This document shows positions 45,601 to 53,545 of a DNA stretch of 64,000 nt, piece by piece. Where the stretch lies: assembly GCF_003432115.1 (NCBI RefSeq), contig NZ_QWDC01000002.1:1330878-1394877 (forward strand), given 5' to 3'. The notes beneath the pieces are model-generated. The model had not been told where the DNA came from. It worked only from the letters and a program-made list of their open reading frames with translations, and made no database searches. Position numbers and translations under genes: made by a program. Every line of letters starts with the position of its first letter. The first letter of the stretch is position 1. The stretch is from Mucilaginibacter conchicola (GTDB lineage: Bacteria; Bacteroidota; Bacteroidia; Sphingobacteriales; Sphingobacteriaceae).

Positions 45601-48076
45601 TAAACCGCTGCAGCGGAATCTGCGTAAACGGGTAGTGGCCTCGGTTTACCGTGCGACGCAGACGGGCGCTGTGCAGAACGCGACGTATTACGACTATGAC
45701 CTGGACGGTAACGTTGCTAATCTTTACCAGCAGATCGGTACGCTGGGGGTAAAACAGATCGGTTACGAGTACGACCTGATCAGCGGGAAGGTGAACTTTG
45801 TGCGCTACCAGGAAGGGCAGAAGGACCAGTATTATTATAAATATATCTATGATGCGGAGAACCGGCTGACGGATGCCTACAGCGGGCCGAAGGCGATGCT
45901 GCGTTCGTTCGGGACCAGCGATCTGTTCAAAGAGACGAAAATTGCCGATGCGCATTATGACTATTATCTGCACGGGCCGCTGGCCAGGCTGGAACTGGGT
46001 TCTGACAGCGGGCGGGTACAGGGTATCGATTATGCCTATACTTTGCAGGGATGGATGAAGGGCATCAACAACCAGGACCTGAATGCGGCGGGTCCGGCGG
46101 GCGATATCGGTGCGGACGGCGCGGCGGGCGACCATATCTCCGTGGCGAAGGATGCGATGGGTTTCGCGCTGGGTTATTACGGCGGTGATTATGCCGCGAT
46201 CGGTCAGGCGGGGGCAATGGCTTTCGGTGCGGGTTATGTGCCTTCTGCCGGTGAGTACACGGGGCAGAACCTGTATAACGGGAATATCAGCAGTTCTACG
46301 CTGGCGGTAAGGCAGGCGAATCTGGGCGGGGGAGCGATGACGGGTTATACCTATCATTATGACCAGCTGAACCGTCTGAAGACCACGCGTCAGCATCCGG
46401 GGATCAGCGGCAGCTGGGATAAAACGAGTATCACGCAGTTGTTCGGGGAGACCTATACGTATGATGGTAACGGCAATATCCTGACGCTGAACCGTCACGG
46501 TTCGGCTGCGACGGCACCGACGATCGACTCGCTGACCTATAATTATTCGAGGGACGGGAACGGCAGGCTGACGAATAACAGGCTGAACTACATCACGGAC
46601 AGGATTGCTTCCAGCAATTACGCGGGCGATCTGGTGACGCAGGCCTCAACCAATTACGCTTACGATGCGATCGGTAACATGACGAAGGCGACCTCGGAAA
46701 AGCTGACGGGGATCACTTGGAGTGTGTATGGAAAGATCCTGACGGTATCCAAAGCATCGGGTAACCTGACCTATACCTACGATCCTTCGGGTAACCGGGT
46801 AAGCAAATTGCTGGCGGGTACCAATGTGACGACCTGGTATGTACGCGATGCGCAGGGCAATACGCTGGCGGTTTACGATAATGCCGGAGGCACAACGAAC
46901 TGGAAGGAGCAGCATTTGTATGGCAGCAGCCGTATCGGTATGTGGACGCCGCAGATCAGTGTGGCAACGGGCAGTTCGACAGATCCGGTGAATGAGTCGG
47001 GTGTGGTGGGCAAGCGTTTTTATGAGCTGAGCAATCATCTGGGCAATGTGATCGCTACAGTGAGCGATAAGCGTTTGCAGACGGGGACGGGGCTACCGGT
47101 GACTTATCTCCCGGATGTGATCAGTGCACAGGATTATTACAGTTTCGGTATGGTGCAGCCGGCAAGGCAGTACACCGCAACGAATGCGTCCAAGTACCGT
47201 TATGGTTTTAACGGGAAGGAGAACGATAATGAGGTGAAGCTGGACGCAAGCGGGAATGAGATCGCCGGAGCACAGCAGGATTACGGAATGAGGATCTATG
47301 ATCCGAGAGTGGGGAAATTCTTGAGTTTGGATCCGATAAGTGCTCAATATCCAGAGTTAACGCCTTATCAATTCGCGAGTGATAGCCCTATTGAAAATGT
47401 AGATTTAGATGGTTTGGAGTCGTTGAAATATGGAAAGAATGTTAGCCCAAACATGCTTGATGTGATAAATGAAGGTGATGCCGCATATCCTTTAAAGCAG
47501 GCAGCTAATGGTCTGGGAAATTTATGGCGTAAAGCTGTCGCGAATGCAAAAGGAGAAAATACATACAGAAGAACTACATTAGTATATGATAAAAGTGAAT
47601 ATGGAATAACCTTTTACCAAGAATCATCGAACGAGCAGACTGGTAAAGGCTGGTCAGGAATAAAAGAATCAACGGAAGACGTATTAGATTTAAGCAATAT
47701 TCTTGGAGGTTACAAAAATTCAGCTGGCTTATTCAACAAAGCGCCTGGCGAGTATCAGGCTTTAAAAGAAGCAATACATCATATTTTTACAAATAAAAAC
47801 TATAAGAGAGGTGAGCAGTGGTCAAAAAAATTCGAACCTTTATTTCAAGAAGCTGGTTATAAGTTAAATGATGCGATTAATAAAGTTAAAGTATTGGGAC
47901 ATAGAGGTCCACACCCTGATGAATATCACAAAGAGATTTATAATCGTTTGATTGACGCCGTCGAAGGTTTGAAAGGTGAAAAATATTTAAAAGCATTTGA
48001 AGCAACTTTAAATCAATTGAGTGAGGAAGTGTCAAAACAAGGAACACGATTAAATAAATTAATTACAGGCGGATAA
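39638..48076 (+). CDS. Giant exported RHS polymorphic toxin with AHH nuclease tip
   Basis: 2812 residues. Signal peptide FFRILMMCCLLFAGKLMAG. The N-terminal third is DUF6443-like (KKEVISYFDGTLRDRQTV, VAEKVYDLFGRPVATVLP). The middle holds Cys-rich beta sections and, near residue 1690-1830, a LamG-like domain (VELWLYNTGSSGNQLAK, AWTHLVVQSTDLQKGKLSVY). YD repeats then run to the RHS core (YGMRIYDPRVGKFLSLDPIS, YQFASDSPIENVDLDG at about 2573-2592). The 220-residue tip after DLDG contains IHH at 2713-2715 and GHRGPHPDEYH at 2754-2764, the AHH (HNH/Endo VII-type) nuclease signature. The immunity gene follows after five bases. No type IX or T6SS (PAAR) signal is seen, so export beyond the periplasm must use another route. 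Confidence 0.88.
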   Translation: MRGYLQFFRILMMCCLLFAGKLMAGIEPYSKSLYGPFSLPKQLDNADPLFLNNGTWGSYQFRNVSDEVVLRVNDKVRITSNFSYKINVTVDCFKNPASASADSSFTRDLTVTYDVNQGVTYKGIAAVAFNGFYRLKVTINSQGVASSGDALPPANGVILRNTVTVDRIYPFSLTAQSKFAAVSLTANSRKLALNWDVISGAEEYDVEWTTLSAGDVNQSIATAMIAGSAGADSQADQLFRNNATRVTTAGQSHVVTLISNDDYLAARIRGVQYTKEGIRQTGAWSYRQGTSAYAAWNITAGWHSSDLNWQYSAAFAEEGKKKEVISYFDGTLRDRQTVTINNSDNVAVVAEKVYDLFGRPVATVLPAPVASGPSPVLHYFPGLNRNINGAVYSYLDINDPSAAGCEFLPGALSADSGASKYYSPGSAFKLSRPFQVYTPDAQGYPLAVTQYTPDNTGRTRLQGGVGPAFQPGTGLKSRTTKYFYGKPEQWELDQIFGSDVGYAEHYIKNTVIDPNYQISVSYLNASGKTIATALTGAAPEGMDSLASKTPQKWQTSTLLKPDQFSFDGGTLKLTASTTYTATVTGKDTIRFNLPQLVYAFSQAGQLCGKCYYDLNVKVTDPCSPGVPLANQNYPVGVKSNIATGCTPEAAYTNTIGLNFATVGEYNITFEFALNRQDVEAYTDTLFNRGQRAGVLSSKWSFVRARLGALDFSGMFSDCKTARAQLGTFAAFRAMYGTKVTAMGIDTAKLSAAELSDYQNVVQNTYNLIDARVSALNCDISPCEEIRQQMLKDVSPGGQYALFDTAGVALEPALNVIAVNWRTVFPVMSNPDTLSSCSPYTGVGNPPPCKIVVLENGSKISVNDAAFTLKMLVKYWKDEWAGLFISYHPEKCKLDFCELNIVSEKWDQKVAGVGKATDIGTIQPGLSYNYTNAAWLLAGDPFFKSGGLGYAQAGNMQADLNSYSVNVLGLTSASVKSLTGFVDFNLYQGEGQWDNSAPVSCRVPDRDWIRYRDLYLDLKKNYLKIVRNAGTCAGKCPVGMSPAPRTTLPADFIRSFVVENISAADIPTAQATGTCTDTAKKFMTIRCLTGPVTRKVYGYVGFSEFGLTTLPRFEIPAGSDRTFICTPKYSLPAAYYILGVDTTATTPSYIPLSQNVTPPPIQDAEQGTGGTGGYGGTTDFFIYDESALQGALGEVFWIRMRPGLKVCPGTTLYGRFTFWKDYGGGTQTFDKVFVLDPVNGTRLKVTDGVDNRLGWTSRIQGVVPTCSTPTTPPVVPGCSLAYQSKISRFDPENYAGMPLDTAAAYAKAKLKLDTVIRANCEANAERWMAMLAPGLAGKPQATIDNLRNALITYCAANGDKDHIYGSSTAKPNVSNTYTDFAAIIKSIALSNGAFTPTLNPWLLEGAETYAKPVTGAVPTTIYNSSAEIAGKLATEEAGTSNTGTAAKFAYLQGKYGSAMTLTQAELGMLESASASCNWVLPQGITLPYFLLPGNGACLDWTAYSSAKTAMLGEIPGLTSASTNYDLILTNYMNQKFGFSLSYSAYLAYEASHTGLLCNQSVSFEVPVSPYAEIQSRIEAAASDGLSLYAAYVTDQKNLIRSGYISTCSGAQPTVTNKALATIYHFTLYYYDQADNLVRTVPPEGVKLLTDAQIAQVQQLRSGDAAVCGTPYTGPTANADVNTAFSNLGTRIASGANTAVELWLYNTGSSGNQLAKTTQDGKYLFQVSILNNTIGVDIFSNPSSGQFNNANRVTVSLSGLPALQAWTHLVVQSTDLQKGKLSVYINGFKAAVVNNALPAVYPDKLTTLKHMRIYNHLLYPAEILNNAGNDCFMPLNTDAYWARFNVPAAGSETTVGGSSTQETRITGIYPEHTLVTDYQYNATNQVVLQNSPDGGTNRFWYDQLSRLLVSQNDKQLATTDYSYTKYDDLGRITEVGQKKNAAAGLPAPGYVTDLTAFNSATANVQITSTFYDDQKNLTGISGLTILKKDNKPLQRNLRKRVVASVYRATQTGAVQNATYYDYDLDGNVANLYQQIGTLGVKQIGYEYDLISGKVNFVRYQEGQKDQYYYKYIYDAENRLTDAYSGPKAMLRSFGTSDLFKETKIADAHYDYYLHGPLARLELGSDSGRVQGIDYAYTLQGWMKGINNQDLNAAGPAGDIGADGAAGDHISVAKDAMGFALGYYGGDYAAIGQAGAMAFGAGYVPSAGEYTGQNLYNGNISSSTLAVRQANLGGGAMTGYTYHYDQLNRLKTTRQHPGISGSWDKTSITQLFGETYTYDGNGNILTLNRHGSAATAPTIDSLTYNYSRDGNGRLTNNRLNYITDRIASSNYAGDLVTQASTNYAYDAIGNMTKATSEKLTGITWSVYGKILTVSKASGNLTYTYDPSGNRVSKLLAGTNVTTWYVRDAQGNTLAVYDNAGGTTNWKEQHLYGSSRIGMWTPQISVATGSSTDPVNESGVVGKRFYELSNHLGNVIATVSDKRLQTGTGLPVTYLPDVISAQDYYSFGMVQPARQYTATNASKYRYGFNGKENDNEVKLDASGNEIAGAQQDYGMRIYDPRVGKFLSLDPISAQYPELTPYQFASDSPIENVDLDGLESLKYGKNVSPNMLDVINEGDAAYPLKQAANGLGNLWRKAVANAKGENTYRRTTLVYDKSEYGITFYQESSNEQTGKGWSGIKESTEDVLDLSNILGGYKNSAGLFNKAPGEYQALKEAIHHIFTNKNYKRGEQWSKKFEPLFQEAGYKLNDAINKVKVLGHRGPHPDEYHKEIYNRLIDAVEGLKGEKYLKAFEATLNQLSEEVSKQGTRLNKLITGG
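47416..48073 (+). other. AHH nuclease toxin tip of the RHS protein
   Basis: The C-terminal 219 residues after the RHS core. Predicted metal-dependent nuclease by the IHH and GHRGPHPDEYH motifs. Base composition changes sharply from GC-rich core to AT-rich tip near 47320, continuing through the immunity gene: the tip-immunity cassette has probably been acquired separately. Confidence 0.8.
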
Positions 48077-48081
48077 TAGTT

Positions 48082-48657
48082 ATGGAATATTATGAACTGG
48101 TGGATGAGTTGTATGTCCCAAAGAAAAGATGGTTTTTGGGAAGTATTAACTTCGACGATAAATGGGACTTTTGGAAATACGTTCAGCCTGGAACGGTCAA
48201 TATTCCAGATAAGGAACTTTTTGTAACTGTTCGAAGTAAGGGAATTTCATTAGATTTTACAATGGCGGATTTTGAGTTGCTTGTCATAAATGAAAGAGTA
48301 AAAGCGTTGTTGAGCGATAAGGAAGCGCAATTTATTCCCGTCAGATTTGATGAACAAGCAAAAGTAAATAATGATCACTACCTGATGGTGGTGAATAAAG
48401 ATATAGACTGTGTAGATGAAAGCAAATCAATTTTTACAAAGTGGGCGGAAGATGACCCAGTCCGTCCTGATAAAGCTGGGAAATATAAATCTTTCGAAAG
48501 GCTGATTTTGAATAATGACAAGATTCCTTTTGACGCAAATATCTTTCGACTTAAAAAGTTCGACCGACTAGTCATAGTAAGTGAAAAAATAAAGCTTGCT
48601 TTTGAAACAAATAACATTACTGGGGTGAAATATAAAAAGCTGACTAACATTAGTTGA
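48082..48657 (+). CDS. Immunity protein for the AHH toxin (Imm11/DUF1629-like)
   Basis: 191 residues, cytosolic, no signal peptide, AT-rich like the toxin tip. The C-terminal FRLKKFDRLVIVSEKIKLAF followed by NNITGVKYKKL resembles the DUF1629/Imm11 immunity family, as does the general layout of a two-part alpha/beta protein; the assignment is by eye. Position five bases behind the toxin tip is the strongest argument: it should bind and neutralise the AHH nuclease in the producing cell. The gap to the next gene is 175 bases with nothing recognisable. Confidence 0.78.
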   Translation: MEYYELVDELYVPKKRWFLGSINFDDKWDFWKYVQPGTVNIPDKELFVTVRSKGISLDFTMADFELLVINERVKALLSDKEAQFIPVRFDEQAKVNNDHYLMVVNKDIDCVDESKSIFTKWAEDDPVRPDKAGKYKSFERLILNNDKIPFDANIFRLKKFDRLVIVSEKIKLAFETNNITGVKYKKLTNIS

Positions 48658-48832
48658 AATTTGCCTACCTCACCAGCGCGAGTATATGTAGGGAAGGATT
48701 ATGCTAATGAATACTTGTGCCTGTTGCAGCCTTAAACAAGTTAAAAATGAGTACTAAGTATAAGTTTCGGTATAACGAATAGTTCCCGTAAAAATAATAA
48801 TTAACCTAAAGATTATACCTAACCACCTTGTC

Positions 48833-51800
48833 ATGATCTTAAAAAAGATAAATTTATGTTTATCGCTGTTGTTGGTTTCAGGGCTGGGCATGGCCCAGGT
48901 GCCCACGTTGACCTCGCTGTCTTCTTATACGGGGCAGGTGGGTTCGGCGGTGACGATAACGGGCAGTAACTTTAATACCACTGCTGCGAACAACGCAGTT
49001 TATTTCGGGCCGGTGCGGGCGACCGTGTCTTCGGCCACGGCGACGTCATTATCGGTGACGGTACCTGCCGGGGCGGCTTATGCGCCGGTGAGCGTGACGA
49101 ACACGGCGCTGAAGCTGACGGGCTATTCTCCGCTGCCGTTCAGGCAGACCTTTACCTCCAAGAACAGTATCGTGGCCTCAGATATCGATGCGAATATCGA
49201 TTTCGGGGTGGGTAATAATCCGGTATCGGCTGCGGTGGGGGATTTTGACGGGAACGGTACGCCGGATATCGCGGTGGTGAATGCGACAGGGAATTCGGTG
49301 ACGATTCTGCTGAATAATTCCAATGCGTTGAACGGGGTGGGGGCATCTTCTTTTACCCGGCAGGATATCGCGGTGGATAATAATCCTTCGGCGCTGGTGG
49401 CGGGGGATTTTAACGAGGACGGCCTGATCGATCTGGCGGTAGTCTATCATAACAACGCCTGGGTGTCGGTGATTCCGAACACGACGACGGGCGGCGTGCT
49501 TTCTTTCGGCACGAAAGTGAATTATGCCACGGGCAGCGGTTCACTGGCGCTGGCGGCGGCGGATATGAACAATGACGGTAAGCGGGATATTGTGGTGGCA
49601 AATTATTTTGCGGGTACGGTATCGGTGATCCGTAATACGGTGGCGGCTGCGGGTACGCTGAGTTTTGTCGCCAAATATGATGTGGCCGTTAATGCGAATC
49701 CGGCCTCGGTGGCTTTGGGCGATATCGACGGGGATGGCAAGCGGGATATCGTTGCGGGGAGTTTTGCAAAGAACACGGTATCGCTTGTGCGCTGTACGGC
49801 ATCCACAGGAGGGGCATTTGTGGCCTCTGTTTTTGCCGCAAAGGTGGATCTTGCAGTCCCCGGAGAGCCGGGAACGGTGTTCCTGAGCCAGATCGATAAT
49901 GACGCACGGCCAGATCTGATCATCGGTTGTTATGATGCGGCGGTAAGTACGCACACCATCCTGATCAGGCGCAATGCGATGACGGCACCTAACTCACTTT
50001 CACAATCTTCTTTCAGCGCGGCGGTAACGGTAGCGACGGGCAGCCAGCCGGTGGCCATCGGGATGGGGGATATCGACGGGGACGGCACGGCGGATATCGC
50101 TGCGGCGAACTATAACAATAAAACGGTCTCGGTCTACCGGAACACTTCTACGGGGACCACGATCTCTACCTCGACGATCACAGCGAAGGTGGATTTTCCT
50201 TCAGGTAATACGCCGCTGTCTCTGGTGGTGGCAGACCTTGATCTGGACGGTAAGCCGGATATGATCACGGCGAACGATATGGAGAACACGGTGTCGGTAC
50301 TGCATAATTATAATGCGGTGCAGGTGCCTGCTGCATTACCGGAATCGACGGCTGCGGCCAGTCTGGGTAGTTTTGTGAATACGGACATCACGGATGCGGA
50401 ATGGGGGCAGGAAGCGCCCCCGGGTTATACGATCGCGGGCGTGAGCAGCGGAACGGTGACGGGTACGACGGCGAACGCGGGGCGTTTTGTGTATTTTTCC
50501 TCACAGGGAAGTGTGAACCCTCTGGTACCGGTGAAAGGGACGCTGACCTTCAGCGCAAAGGGATCGGGTACGATAGAGGTGCAGCTGATCACGACCTGGA
50601 ACGCGGGGATCAATCAGCGCAAGACCTTTACGCTGGGGGCGAATTACCAGGATTTCAGCTGGAACCTGGGTAGTATCTATCCGCAGAATGAATATATCCT
50701 GGCCTTCGTGTTCAACGGGGGGAATTCTTCGGCGAATGCCAGCGGTACTTTTAAAAAGAACATCAGTCTGAACCTGCAGCAGGCGGGGATGACGGGAAAT
50801 TATACGCGTTACCGTGCGGATGCGGCCTCCCTCATCGGGAACAAGGAAACACTTTGGGCGGGATACAGTGACCAGTTTTCATCAGACCGGAAAAAATACC
50901 TGCAGCATTCGGCTTTCTCGCGGATGAAATTCCAGACGGATGCGAACCAGATCGCGATCGAATATGTGCGCGATACGTATGACAAGACGGTGCGTAACCT
51001 GTATGCTTTTTCGCAGACGCTGTACAATAAAGATTTTAAGACGAGTGGTGATACCACGAAAGGCTGGCAGGGCATCAACCTGTCCACGAAGGTGAAGCCG
51101 GGCCGTACCTATACGATCTCGAGGCTGAACACGACCAGCCCGAAATATGTCTGGTACAATGCCTCGGGGCAGCCGGTAAGCGGTCTGCTGACGCTGACAA
51201 AGGGAACGGGCAGCGGTCCCGATACGGTCTATAGTGTAACGGCGCCTGCGGGTGCGGCCACGCTGGGACTGGTGGTGATGCGGATTACGGATACGGTCAA
51301 CTTCTTCAACCCGGTGAATGATACGTATCTGGTGCATGCCTATACGATGATCGAGGAGGGAACCTATGGTACGGCGGTGCCGGGGGCGGGGAACATCCCG
51401 ACGGCTTATGTGCCGTTCTCGGGAAGCCTCGGGTCGCGTATCTCGGGGCCTGCGGTGTTTGTGAATGGTAAACTCTATAATTATTATCAGGTAGAGGGTA
51501 ATGATGTATCCAAGAATGTGCAATACGTGTCGGATGCGCTGCCGCCTGGGATGAAGACGGTGGAGGTGATGATGCCGGGACAGGGTACCTACACGCAGAA
51601 CAATGTGTTGCTGGACCCGCATGTGCGGCGCAGCGGCACTTATCTGCGGGCGGTCTATTTCCCTGCCTCATCAACGACGGTGGTGCCTGCCACCACGGTG
51701 GCGGCGGGCAGTATGCTGTTCATCCATGATTCGATCCTTTCGGGCTTCAATATCTCCTCGGATGCACAGAACAATGTCTGGATGATGAAGATCATGCGGG

Positions 51801-53545
51801 ATTCGACCTATGGTTTTACGGGGGATGTGTATTCGGAGGGATATGCCGGGCGTATCCTGCATTCGGATACTTATAATGCGTCGGCGCTGGAGGCTTTTGC
51901 ACAAAAACTGGCTGCTTACAATGTCGATAAGTTCTGGTTCCAGACGGGGGTGAACGATTATGCGAATTATGTTTCATTGCCGGCTTTTTACAATGAGCTG
52001 AACACGCTGGTGGAGCGGCTGAAGGTGCTGCGCCCGAACGCGGTGATCTATATCCAGGGTATCGGCCCGGTAAATTATGAAGGGCCGAATGCAGAGACCT
52101 ATGCGGATGATGAATTGAGCACTACAGGACCAACGACGAATGATTTCAGGGATGTGCAGCGGGCGGTGGCGACGGCACCGGGGCATGCTTACTGCCGGTT
52201 TGTGGATTTTGAGAACCTTTTCCCTGCAACGATCGATAATATGGCGGACGGGATCCATCCGACGGATAATGGGAATGACCTTTATGCGCAGGGGCTGCGC
52301 GACCGCAGCGACCTGCTGGGCAATACGCCTGCGGCGGTGCCGCTGGCGATGAACCGCAGTATCCTGAGGCAGTTCGTCCGTAATGTGAATGACGTAGCGG
52401 CGGTGACGGCGAAAGGCGGAAAAGCGCCTTATACGTTTACTATCGTGACGGGTACGCTTCCGGGCGGGATCACTTTTCAGAACAACGGTGTTTTCAAAGG
52501 TACGGCAACGGCGGACGGTACTTTTCCTTTCCGGATCAGGGTAACGGATGCGAACAGTGATACGGTTTCCAGGGCCTTCGATCTGGTGGTTAAACCGGTG
52601 CCGACGGTGATCGCTGCGCCGGCGATCATTGCGGGTGGTAAGGTAGGGACGCCTTACAATGTCAAGTTCAAAGGGGCGCTGGGTTATGGCAAATATACGG
52701 TGAGTACCAGCGGTACGCTGCCGCCGGGGCTGAGCTGGAACAATACGACGCGTACGATTTCGGGTACGCCGACGACAACGGGGACCTATAATTTTTCGGT
52801 GAATGTTACGGACCACTGGGGTTTTACCGGGGGGAGTTCCTATAATTTTAATGTAGGCACATCGGGGAGCACGGTGCCTACGCCAACGGATGCGGTGGTG
52901 GCCTCTGCGGAGGTCAATGCGGCGGGCGAGTTGATATTGAAGTCGACCCTGCATGATATTTACACGCAGCCGGTCTTCATGTTCTATGACCTGTCTATCC
53001 AACAGGGGGGCACAACGAGTTTTATCGGTAACAAGCAGGTGAAGATTGAAAAAGGGCAGTTATCCGGTACGGCCAACTTCGGGCGGCTCACGGTGGGGGC
53101 AAATGCGAGTTTTAACCTGATCATGTCCAGTTACCCGCCGGCACCTTCGGGAAGCGATGGTAAGAATTTCAACTATACGGCGAGCACGACGGTCCCGCTT
53201 ACGGGGAACGCGAATACTTATCCGGCGAACGATGCGTTCACGATCTCTCCTGCGCCGTATGTTTCAGGCGGCCATTTGTTCGTCAATGGCTCGGTGACCA
53301 GGGTCCATACGCAAACGCTCTATATTTACCTGGAAATGTACCTGAATGGCAGCAGTACGAAGTGGACGAACATCAACGTGGTCATTCCGGCCGGCCAGCT
53401 TTCGGGATCCTATATCGACTGCGGTGCTTTGCCGGTATCGGGGAATTTTTCGGTACGGATGGCCAATTACGGCCTTTCACCTGCGCAAGCCGATGGCTAT
53501 ATCTTTACTTATCAAAACAATACTACGTTTAACCTGACCAATTGA
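48833..53545 (+). CDS. Secreted IPT/FG-GAP propeller protein with SGNH hydrolase domain
   Basis: 1570 residues. Signal peptide ends in GLGMAQ. An IPT/TIG domain (GQVGSAVTITGSNFNT) is followed by seven FG-GAP/VCBS repeats (pattern GDFDGNGTPDIAVVN), likely one seven-bladed propeller. After a beta-rich linker comes an SGNH/GDSL hydrolase: DSIL near 964 (nucleophile Ser, Gly of GDS replaced), EGYAG (block II), GVND near 1039 (block III) and DGIHP near 1141 (block V Asp-His). Two putative-Ig repeats follow (YTFTIVTGTLPGGI, GLSWNNTTRTISGTPTTTGT), then a beta tail. No type IX domain is apparent. The enzyme might be an esterase or deacetylase acting on glycans. Confidence 0.87.
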   Translation: MILKKINLCLSLLLVSGLGMAQVPTLTSLSSYTGQVGSAVTITGSNFNTTAANNAVYFGPVRATVSSATATSLSVTVPAGAAYAPVSVTNTALKLTGYSPLPFRQTFTSKNSIVASDIDANIDFGVGNNPVSAAVGDFDGNGTPDIAVVNATGNSVTILLNNSNALNGVGASSFTRQDIAVDNNPSALVAGDFNEDGLIDLAVVYHNNAWVSVIPNTTTGGVLSFGTKVNYATGSGSLALAAADMNNDGKRDIVVANYFAGTVSVIRNTVAAAGTLSFVAKYDVAVNANPASVALGDIDGDGKRDIVAGSFAKNTVSLVRCTASTGGAFVASVFAAKVDLAVPGEPGTVFLSQIDNDARPDLIIGCYDAAVSTHTILIRRNAMTAPNSLSQSSFSAAVTVATGSQPVAIGMGDIDGDGTADIAAANYNNKTVSVYRNTSTGTTISTSTITAKVDFPSGNTPLSLVVADLDLDGKPDMITANDMENTVSVLHNYNAVQVPAALPESTAAASLGSFVNTDITDAEWGQEAPPGYTIAGVSSGTVTGTTANAGRFVYFSSQGSVNPLVPVKGTLTFSAKGSGTIEVQLITTWNAGINQRKTFTLGANYQDFSWNLGSIYPQNEYILAFVFNGGNSSANASGTFKKNISLNLQQAGMTGNYTRYRADAASLIGNKETLWAGYSDQFSSDRKKYLQHSAFSRMKFQTDANQIAIEYVRDTYDKTVRNLYAFSQTLYNKDFKTSGDTTKGWQGINLSTKVKPGRTYTISRLNTTSPKYVWYNASGQPVSGLLTLTKGTGSGPDTVYSVTAPAGAATLGLVVMRITDTVNFFNPVNDTYLVHAYTMIEEGTYGTAVPGAGNIPTAYVPFSGSLGSRISGPAVFVNGKLYNYYQVEGNDVSKNVQYVSDALPPGMKTVEVMMPGQGTYTQNNVLLDPHVRRSGTYLRAVYFPASSTTVVPATTVAAGSMLFIHDSILSGFNISSDAQNNVWMMKIMRDSTYGFTGDVYSEGYAGRILHSDTYNASALEAFAQKLAAYNVDKFWFQTGVNDYANYVSLPAFYNELNTLVERLKVLRPNAVIYIQGIGPVNYEGPNAETYADDELSTTGPTTNDFRDVQRAVATAPGHAYCRFVDFENLFPATIDNMADGIHPTDNGNDLYAQGLRDRSDLLGNTPAAVPLAMNRSILRQFVRNVNDVAAVTAKGGKAPYTFTIVTGTLPGGITFQNNGVFKGTATADGTFPFRIRVTDANSDTVSRAFDLVVKPVPTVIAAPAIIAGGKVGTPYNVKFKGALGYGKYTVSTSGTLPPGLSWNNTTRTISGTPTTTGTYNFSVNVTDHWGFTGGSSYNFNVGTSGSTVPTPTDAVVASAEVNAAGELILKSTLHDIYTQPVFMFYDLSIQQGGTTSFIGNKQVKIEKGQLSGTANFGRLTVGANASFNLIMSSYPPAPSGSDGKNFNYTASTTVPLTGNANTYPANDAFTISPAPYVSGGHLFVNGSVTRVHTQTLYIYLEMYLNGSSTKWTNINVVIPAGQLSGSYIDCGALPVSGNFSVRMANYGLSPAQADGYIFTYQNNTTFNLTN

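Noticed and set aside
45572..46498. A 308-aa minus-strand open frame in the RHS gene
   Set aside because: Antisense of YD repeats; repeated Arg/Ile/Thr pattern mirrors the repeat, no independent features.
49230..50310. Repeating units of about 150-190 bases that might suggest a CRISPR or tandem DNA repeat
   Set aside because: They are the seven FG-GAP protein repeats: similar at protein level, diverged at DNA level, in frame throughout. No CRISPR array is visible anywhere in the window.
51974..53002. A 342-aa minus-strand open frame in the SGNH protein gene
   Set aside because: Arg/His-rich antisense shadow of a gene with clear SGNH and Ig motifs.
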